Source: CAYSLU01 sp964431965 (GTDB lineage Bacteria > Verrucomicrobiota > Kiritimatiellia > CAIKKV01 > CAYSLU01). Taken from it: a stretch of 45,917 nucleotides of DNA. Numbering within the stretch: the stretch's first letter is position 1; each line of letters begins with the position of its first letter. Position numbers and translations under genes: made by a program. Location: assembly GCA_964431965.1 (NCBI GenBank), contig CAYSLU010000035.1, forward strand, positions 1 through 45,917, written 5' to 3'. The notes beneath the pieces are model-generated. The model saw nothing but the letters and a program-made list of their open reading frames with translations. It searched no databases and was not told the DNA's origin. Positions 40,683 to 45,917 of the stretch are shown piece by piece.

Positions 40683-42275
40683 TCAGCGCAGCCGGTGGCT
40701 GGGAATCCGGCACGCGCAGTTGCTGCCGATCGCGTTGAGGGTGTAGGCCTGCCCGGCCTGCGGGCAGCGCGGCACCGCGTTGCCCTTGAGATATACCGCG
40801 ATGTCCGCCTCGGTCGCGGCATCGCCTTCCTGCTTGTTGTTGGCCATCGCCCACTGCTCTTTCGCGCCTTCGATCATGCGCTGGTTGTTGATGCAGGCGT
40901 TGGCCCGCGAGGTGGTCCGGGCCTTCATGAAGCTGGGGATGGCGATGGCGGCCATCATGGCCATCGGCGCCACGCCAGCGCTCAGGACCAGCTCCCTCCC
41001 GCTGGCCGAGCTGGCGCCCTTGGTCAGAACGCCATCCTTCTCGTTCACGGACACCAGCGCGCGCGACTGCGGGCCCGGCCCGCTGAACAGCGTCCACCCC
41101 GCCGTGAACGAGCCGGCTCCGCTGGCTCCGCCCTTGGCGCCGGCTGCAAGCTGGGTCTGCACGCCGGCGACCTCCTGCATGAGGCGCGCGTCCATGTAGA
41201 AGATGCCGTTGTTGGTCGCCGGCAGGCCGGCGAAGGCGCTCTTGAAGGCCGGCGTGGCGGTTAGCCCGCTCTTGGTTTCGTAAGCGGCGAGCGCGGCGGC
41301 CAGCGCCTTCTCACTCGTGGCGGCCAGCAGGTAGCCCGCCTTCGTCGCGAACGCCGGCCGGAACGGAACGGGCAGGGGCATGCCCGGGTCCACGATGCGG
41401 GCGGTGGTTCCCGACAGATTGGACTCCGCCACCTTGAGGTTGTACTTCGTGAACTGCCGGAAGATGGCGTCAGCCAGCGTGCTGTCCCTCACGGCGATGC
41501 CGATGACTACGGAAGGCTCGGGGAACGTCACGACGGCGCCCGGCATCGGGAAGGTCGAGCGGTCCTGCTTGGAGAGCTGGATCGACACAAAGGACTCGTC
41601 GCCGAGGGACTCAATGAGGGCGTCAACCCCGACGCCGATGTTGCTGGAGCCCGAGGCGATGGCGCCCTCGAACGCCAGGGCTCCCGTCGGTGGTGCGATC
41701 TCGTCCACCGCGGCGCGGATCAGGGTCCAGAGCTGGCGGATATCGGCCGTATCCGTGCTGGCCAGCACGGTGTCGGCCGGCAGGAAATCCGTGCCCGAGA
41801 TGACGCGGGGCTGTCCGCCGACCAGGCTCAGCCAGAGCGGAAGTCCGGCGGCGGCCGCGTCGCGCGCGACGTAGAACGCGTGGGAGTTGAGCCCGTCAGG
41901 TCGCGGCACCGAGCTTCCCCCGACCGCGCGGATGGCGTTGAAGCCGTTGCGGTCGAGGAAGGACTGGATCTTCGTGATCGTCTCGCGGATCTTCGCCGTG
42001 TCCGGATCCGAGTCTGCAGTCGGCGGAATGAGGCTGACTATGTTGTCGAGGAGTTGCTTGAGGAGGCCGTCGACATTGGCCACGACGAGGAGGTCGCCGC
42101 CGGGCTCGAGGTGATCCATGACCGCCGCGTACTGGGCCTTGACCTGCGCGAGGTCGCGCGGAGGCTGGGGCGCCTGCGCGCGTGCCAGCACGGGTAGCAA
42201 CGCGGTCAGCGCGATCGCCGCCGCGAATCGGACACCGAACCGACCGGACCGTCCGAGCATCGTCCCAGCGTTCAT
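40683..42275 (-). CDS. Exported DUF3352-like protein with pilin-type C-terminal domain
   Basis: 530 residues. ATG at 42275 has GGAGGTGGG 4 bases upstream; the longer frame adds 16 unsupported residues. Signal peptide FAAAIALTALLPVLARAQA. Residues about 40-420 resemble DUF3352-type exported proteins (HLEPGGDLLVVANVDGLLKQ, LFDN-like helices, GYLLAATSEKALAAALAAYE, GIFYMDARLMQ). The last 85 residues are a pilin-type module: a hydrophobic MAMMAAIAIPSFMKAR, then NACINNQRMIEGAKEQWAM, ADIAVYLKGN, PRCPQAGQAYTLNAIGS and CACRIPSHRL, which is the PVC type II secretion pseudopilin pattern. The prepilin cleavage motif GFTLIE is absent. Such fusion is unusual. Function is unknown; anchoring through a pilin-like helix is inferred. 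Confidence 0.78.
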   Translation of the reverse strand: MNAGTMLGRSGRFGVRFAAAIALTALLPVLARAQAPQPPRDLAQVKAQYAAVMDHLEPGGDLLVVANVDGLLKQLLDNIVSLIPPTADSDPDTAKIRETITKIQSFLDRNGFNAIRAVGGSSVPRPDGLNSHAFYVARDAAAAGLPLWLSLVGGQPRVISGTDFLPADTVLASTDTADIRQLWTLIRAAVDEIAPPTGALAFEGAIASGSSNIGVGVDALIESLGDESFVSIQLSKQDRSTFPMPGAVVTFPEPSVVIGIAVRDSTLADAIFRQFTKYNLKVAESNLSGTTARIVDPGMPLPVPFRPAFATKAGYLLAATSEKALAAALAAYETKSGLTATPAFKSAFAGLPATNNGIFYMDARLMQEVAGVQTQLAAGAKGGASGAGSFTAGWTLFSGPGPQSRALVSVNEKDGVLTKGASSASGRELVLSAGVAPMAMMAAIAIPSFMKARTTSRANACINNQRMIEGAKEQWAMANNKQEGDAATEADIAVYLKGNAVPRCPQAGQAYTLNAIGSNCACRIPSHRLR

Positions 42276-42340
42276 GTGACCCACCTCCGTCGAAGCCTGT
42301 CTTTCCGCTTGATCCGACGGCACGCGCCGTACGCCGCCGA

Positions 42341-42369
42341 AGCATAGGTCCGACGGCGCTTGAGGGCAA
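42341..42369 (-). promoter_or_regulatory. Sigma-70-type promoter for the DUF3352-like/pilin chimera
   Basis: Minus strand TTGCCC (42369-42364), 17 bases, TATGCT (42346-42341); leader of about 60 bases. Confidence 0.55.
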
Positions 42370-42407
42370 GGGCATCGCGTGCGCGTGAGCCATACGCACT
42401 ATGGCTT

Positions 42408-42500
42408 CAGAACGGCCCAAAGGCCGCACTACAAACGCCGGAACCGGCCAATCCGCTGTTTGTAGCGCGGGCTTCAGCCCGCAGCCCGGGTGGTGCGCCG
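42408..42500 (+). repeat. Dispersed hairpin repeat, family D, copy 3
   Basis: CAGAACGGCCCAAAGGCC, GCACTACAAACGCCGGAACC, then GTTTGTAGCGCGGGCTTCAG and GGGTGGTGCGCCGG. Lies between the chimera promoter and the stop of the large esterase gene. Confidence 0.9.
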
Positions 42501-42569
42501 GGTGCGCGCCTGCCCGCGCCCGGAGGTCGCGGGCCACCTCGGAGAGAATCGCCAGTTGAACCGTGCCGG

Positions 42570-45500
42570 TTAGGGAATGTCGACTTGGACGCGGTAGACG
42601 CGCATCGTGGGGGCGAGGTTGGTGTCGGTGAGCGTCGCGGGGCCGGGGATGCGGACTTGGCCGGGCAGGCTGGACCATGTGCCCGTGCCCGGGCTCGGCC
42701 GGTAGCCGAGCGTGTACTGGCGGTTCGACGAGCCGTCGAAGTAGACGCGGGTCGGACGGTTGCTCACCGCGCGGATGCGGAGGTTCGACTTGGAGTTCGT
42801 CGGGTTGCTATCGGCCACGTACTCCTGCCAGTTGAGCAGGCCGTCGCCATCGGGGTTGCCGTTCCGATCCGCGGCGCTCGTCCAGCTCAGTCCGGTCCGC
42901 AGCTCCCAGTAGTCGGCCATGCCGTCGCCATCCGTGTCGCGGCGCTCGTCCACCTCGATCTCGAGCACGCGCCCGGCGGTCGTCACGGTCAGGCCGGTGA
43001 CGGTCAGCAGTCCGTCCGCATCGGCGCGGACGATCCCGGCTTCCTGGGTCGCCGTGCCGCCGACGGCCGTCGCGTGCCAGTGCGCGTACTCGCCGGGGCT
43101 CCGGTGGAACTGCTGAAGCCGGCGCGGGGTTACGTCGACCCGCTGGGTGCCGCCGCTCAGGCTGCGCAGGCTCATCCGCCAGCGGTTGGTCGTGTCGACC
43201 GGCGTCCCGTCCCAGGCGTTCCAGCTCGCCGACCATTCCATGTACTGGTGGTACTCGACCGGGCCGACAGGGGGGAAGGCCGGATCGCCGCTGGCGTTGG
43301 CCAGACCGGGCACCGTCTCGTTCCGGCGGGCCGTGAAGTTCGCGAACGGGGCGAGCGAGCTGTCCGGGTCGAACGGCGCCGGGCACGCATCGAAGCCCAT
43401 CCAGCCGTGCTCTTCGGCGCGCGTGACGCCGCCCCAGCAGCGGCGGCTCCCGCTTAGCGCGGCGTAGACGGGCTGGCCCTGCGTGGACCACTCGATCACC
43501 GTATCGAGCGTGCCGTGGCCGATCCCGAGCGGGACGCTGTCGTCCGCGGTGCGCGCCGTCAGGTTCGAGCGGTGGTTCTGCCAGTCCCAGACGCCGGTTC
43601 CGCTGTAGCGCTGCAGGTGGGCCGCCCAGCCGCCGGGCGCGTCGATGGCGACCGGCAGGTTCAGCGCGCGCGCGCCCCACTTCGGCTCGACGTCCGACCG
43701 CCAGTCCGTGCCGCCGCTGTCGCCCGAGTGTGCATAGTCGGTCATGGGCTGAGAGGCGCAGGCGGCCGCGAAGACGTTCGGGTAGCGCAGCGCGAGCGCA
43801 AGCGTGCCGCTGCCGCCCATCGAGTGGCCCCACACGAAGACGCGGTTGGTGTCCACCGCCGGACCGGGCGGCTGGCGCATGAGGTCGTACACCATGCGCA
43901 GCAGGCGCTGCTCGGTGTAGTTGGCGATCGTGTCGCCGGCCGGGACGGGCTGGCCGCGCCGGTAATCGTTGCTGCGCGCGAAGCCGAAGTACCACGTCTC
44001 GCTTACGTCGGTCGGGAAGATCTTGTAGGACGGCCACGAGTAGGGCTCGGGGTCGCCTTGCGCGGGGCCGTAGGTGTTTCCGCCCCAGCCGTGCAGGTTC
44101 ATGTAGATCGCGGCCGGGTTGGCGGGCGAGTCCGGCTCGAACACGGCGTAGTCGTAGGCGTACTGGATGGCGCCGGTCACGCCCGGCGCGGACGGGTCGA
44201 GTCCGTACCAGCCGTTGCCCGGGTTCGGCGCGTGGAACGTCGGGTTCCAGCGGCGCAGGTTCATGTACTGGATGTACGCATGCCCGCCCGCGCCGATGTT
44301 GGTGCCGATCTGCACCGGGAGCGGGTCGGCGACCGACTCGGCGACCGGGCCGGCCGTGTTCGACGCCGAGAGGGTGGCGCTCTCGGAGCCGCCGGCGGGC
44401 ACGACGGTCACGCAGTAGTAGGCCGTCCCGCTCGCGCCGTTCGTGAAGTCCTGCGGCTCGAGCGTCCACACGAGGATGCCGGCGCCCGCGGGGAGCGGCT
44501 GGCCGCCGTTGGTGACGACCAGCCCGTCCGCGTAGCGGTGCCGCCACGCGCCGAACTCGTCCATGTACCGGCTCGCGTGGAACCGCGAGGAGCCCTCGGG
44601 CACCGTGTACAGGCGCGCGGCCTGGGCCAGGTTGTTGGTGGTGATGGGCGCGGTGTGGCGGTAGACGCGGTAGGACTCGCCCGAGAGATCGGCCCGCTCC
44701 GTCCACGTCAGGAAGGTCTGGCCGGACCGGTGGTAGGCCGCGAAGCCGGAGGCCGGGGGCGCATTGGACGGGGCTGCGGGGACCGAGTTCGTCGTGCGGA
44801 GCAGGATCTCCGCGCCGTAGGCGGCGACGGTCACGGAGGTGACGGTCTGGTACGAGAGCGAGCCGCCGTAGCCGCCCGACGCGTCCACCGGCCCGCCGCC
44901 CGCCGGAATCACGCGCGCGTAGTTCGTGCCGAGGTTCGCGATGACCGCCGCGGTACTGTTGGGGTTCACGAGCACGAGGCCGTTGGTGTAGGCGCGGCGG
45001 TATACGCCCCACGGGGCGTGCCAGAGCGCGGCCGACGAGGCCGCGGGCGGGGCGGTCGCGCCGGCGAGGGCGACCTGGTATTCGGGATAGTACTCCAGCG
45101 CCACGGAATCTGAACCCAGCAGGTTGATGTAGGTGCGCGAGCCCTTGATGAGCAGGTAGCTCCCAAGCGCGAACAGGCGCTCGCGCGTGCTGGCGGGGTC
45201 GGGGTAGCTCTGGCAGATCACGATCTTGTTGCTGCGGACCAGCGTCAGGGCGCGGTCCATCTGCAGGGCCCAGTCGGCCGGGTCGAGGTAGGAGGCGGGG
45301 CCCCAGTAGCAGAAGCCCTCGATCATCCCGCCGTGGCCGACGCCGTAGGCGGTCGTGTCCCAGCCGGTGATGAGTCCCCCGAGGTTGGGCAGGAACTTGA
45401 ACCCGTTGGTGTCGGCGTCGAACGCCGTCCGCACAGCCGCGCCGAACGAGTTGAGGTGGGGGACCCAGTTCGCCAGGCAGGACCCGACGTCCTCGAGCCA

Positions 45501-45917
45501 GGGGTGCGAGGGGCTGCACTGGCCAAACGAGTACGCATCCTGCGTGAAGCTGTCGGCGAACACGCCGTCGTCCTCCGCCGCGCGGATGCGGGCAAGGCAC
45601 GAGGTGGTCCAGTACTGCGGGAAGGCGGTGACGGGCACTCCGCTCGTGTAGGTCACATCCATCAGGTCCCAGCCCCAGGCTGTCTGGTGGACGCGCTGGG
45701 CGGACGGGTTTCGGAGGAACCAGTTCGTGCGGGTGTTCACGGTGGCCCAGTCTGAGGACCACTCGTCGCCGATGATGAATGCGGCCGGTCCGCATCCGAC
45801 CGCGAGCTGGTAGTGGATGCACAGGAAGCTGGCGTTGTAGGTGCGGATGGCCCGGATGTCGGAGCGGAGCATCTTCTGCGTGCCGGCCAGGCGGGCGGCG
45901 GCAAACTGGCGCTGCGC
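42570..45917 (-). CDS. Exported multidomain protein: TIM-barrel-like, Fn3, alpha/beta esterase, calcium-binding repeats (5' partial)
   Basis: The frame is open to the window edge, so the N-terminus is missing; about 1115 residues are seen. Order: a putative glycoside-hydrolase-like barrel (about 1-330; AFIIGDEWSSDW, DGVFADSFTQDAY, GFCYWGP, LFALGSYLLIKGSRTYIN), a fibronectin-III-like domain (about 395-500; TFLTWTERADLSGESYRVYR), an alpha/beta hydrolase (about 530-870) with AIYMNLHGWGGNTYG, nucleophile VWGHSMGGSGTLALAL, and late His in EEHGWMGFD, as in feruloyl/acetyl-xylan esterases, and two DxDxDG repeats (DTDGDGMADYWELRTG; NGNPDGDGLLNWQEYVAD) before the common PVC C-terminal beta module ending RVYRVQVDIP. 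Such proteins act outside the cell on plant or algal glycans. Catalytic assignment in the barrel is uncertain. Confidence 0.78.
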   Translation of the reverse strand, partial: AQRQFAAARLAGTQKMLRSDIRAIRTYNASFLCIHYQLAVGCGPAAFIIGDEWSSDWATVNTRTNWFLRNPSAQRVHQTAWGWDLMDVTYTSGVPVTAFPQYWTTSCLARIRAAEDDGVFADSFTQDAYSFGQCSPSHPWLEDVGSCLANWVPHLNSFGAAVRTAFDADTNGFKFLPNLGGLITGWDTTAYGVGHGGMIEGFCYWGPASYLDPADWALQMDRALTLVRSNKIVICQSYPDPASTRERLFALGSYLLIKGSRTYINLLGSDSVALEYYPEYQVALAGATAPPAASSAALWHAPWGVYRRAYTNGLVLVNPNSTAAVIANLGTNYARVIPAGGGPVDASGGYGGSLSYQTVTSVTVAAYGAEILLRTTNSVPAAPSNAPPASGFAAYHRSGQTFLTWTERADLSGESYRVYRHTAPITTNNLAQAARLYTVPEGSSRFHASRYMDEFGAWRHRYADGLVVTNGGQPLPAGAGILVWTLEPQDFTNGASGTAYYCVTVVPAGGSESATLSASNTAGPVAESVADPLPVQIGTNIGAGGHAYIQYMNLRRWNPTFHAPNPGNGWYGLDPSAPGVTGAIQYAYDYAVFEPDSPANPAAIYMNLHGWGGNTYGPAQGDPEPYSWPSYKIFPTDVSETWYFGFARSNDYRRGQPVPAGDTIANYTEQRLLRMVYDLMRQPPGPAVDTNRVFVWGHSMGGSGTLALALRYPNVFAAACASQPMTDYAHSGDSGGTDWRSDVEPKWGARALNLPVAIDAPGGWAAHLQRYSGTGVWDWQNHRSNLTARTADDSVPLGIGHGTLDTVIEWSTQGQPVYAALSGSRRCWGGVTRAEEHGWMGFDACPAPFDPDSSLAPFANFTARRNETVPGLANASGDPAFPPVGPVEYHQYMEWSASWNAWDGTPVDTTNRWRMSLRSLSGGTQRVDVTPRRLQQFHRSPGEYAHWHATAVGGTATQEAGIVRADADGLLTVTGLTVTTAGRVLEIEVDERRDTDGDGMADYWELRTGLSWTSAADRNGNPDGDGLLNWQEYVADSNPTNSKSNLRIRAVSNRPTRVYFDGSSNRQYTLGYRPSPGTGTWSSLPGQVRIPGPATLTDTNLAPTMRVYRVQVDIP

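Noticed and set aside
42808..45822. 1004-codon frame on the minus strand in another phase of the large esterase gene
   Set aside because: Arg/Pro/His-rich shadow; all motifs lie in the phase chosen.

Overview
The window is GC-rich bacterial chromosome with no rRNA, tRNA, CRISPR array, phage or plasmid hallmark that I can see. The gene families point to the Planctomycetes-Verrucomicrobia-Chlamydiae (PVC) group, most likely Kiritimatiellota/Lentisphaerae-like. They include an autotransporter-associated beta-strand repeat protein, secreted proteins with DxDxDG calcium-binding repeats, a pilin-type C-terminus of the PVC 'NACINN' kind, a fucose-isomerase-family enzyme, a sialate O-acetylesterase, a ceramidase-like hydrolase and large multidomain carbohydrate-active proteins. 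This placement is inference from family content, not a phylogeny.

Layout. 0-2.8 kb: the end of an RND efflux pump fused in one reading frame to a TolC-like outer-membrane factor, followed by aroF (DAHP synthase). 3.4-7.3 kb (minus): an S15/CocE-type hydrolase and a beta-propeller protein in one operon, then a decayed gene fragment. 7.9-11.5 kb: a secreted beta-strand repeat protein and a divergent sialate O-acetylesterase. 11.5-18 kb: an accessory stretch with dispersed repeats, a DUF6714-like gene, a 1272-residue exported protein made of aromatic LFPLW-type repeats, a possible miniature inverted-repeat element and a membrane protein. 18-23.4 kb: two overlapping genes for large exported proteins. 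23.9-27.2 kb (minus): a sigma-factor-like gene translationally coupled to a partner, then ssb and two small companions. 27.6-31.2 kb: a small membrane protein with a strong terminator, a fucose-isomerase-family enzyme and a ceramidase-like hydrolase. 31.8 kb: an orphan HrgA-like gene of the kind often found next to restriction systems. 33-39.3 kb: DegT aminotransferase, Gfo/Idh oxidoreductase, NagB and an exported protein (plus strand), converging on a PIG-L deacetylase and ROK kinase operon (minus strand). Together these could turn N-acetylated amino sugars into fructose-6-phosphate. 39.5-45.9 kb: a PAP2-related membrane protein, a ferredoxin, an exported DUF3352-like/pilin chimera, and the C-terminal 1100 residues of an exported multidomain esterase cut by the window end.

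The intergenic DNA is unusually structured. At least six families of GC-rich palindromic or inverted repeats recur between genes and never clearly inside them. Several good sigma-70-type promoters can be read. Two of them (sigma-like gene and ROK kinase) sit so close to the start codon that the transcripts should be nearly leaderless.
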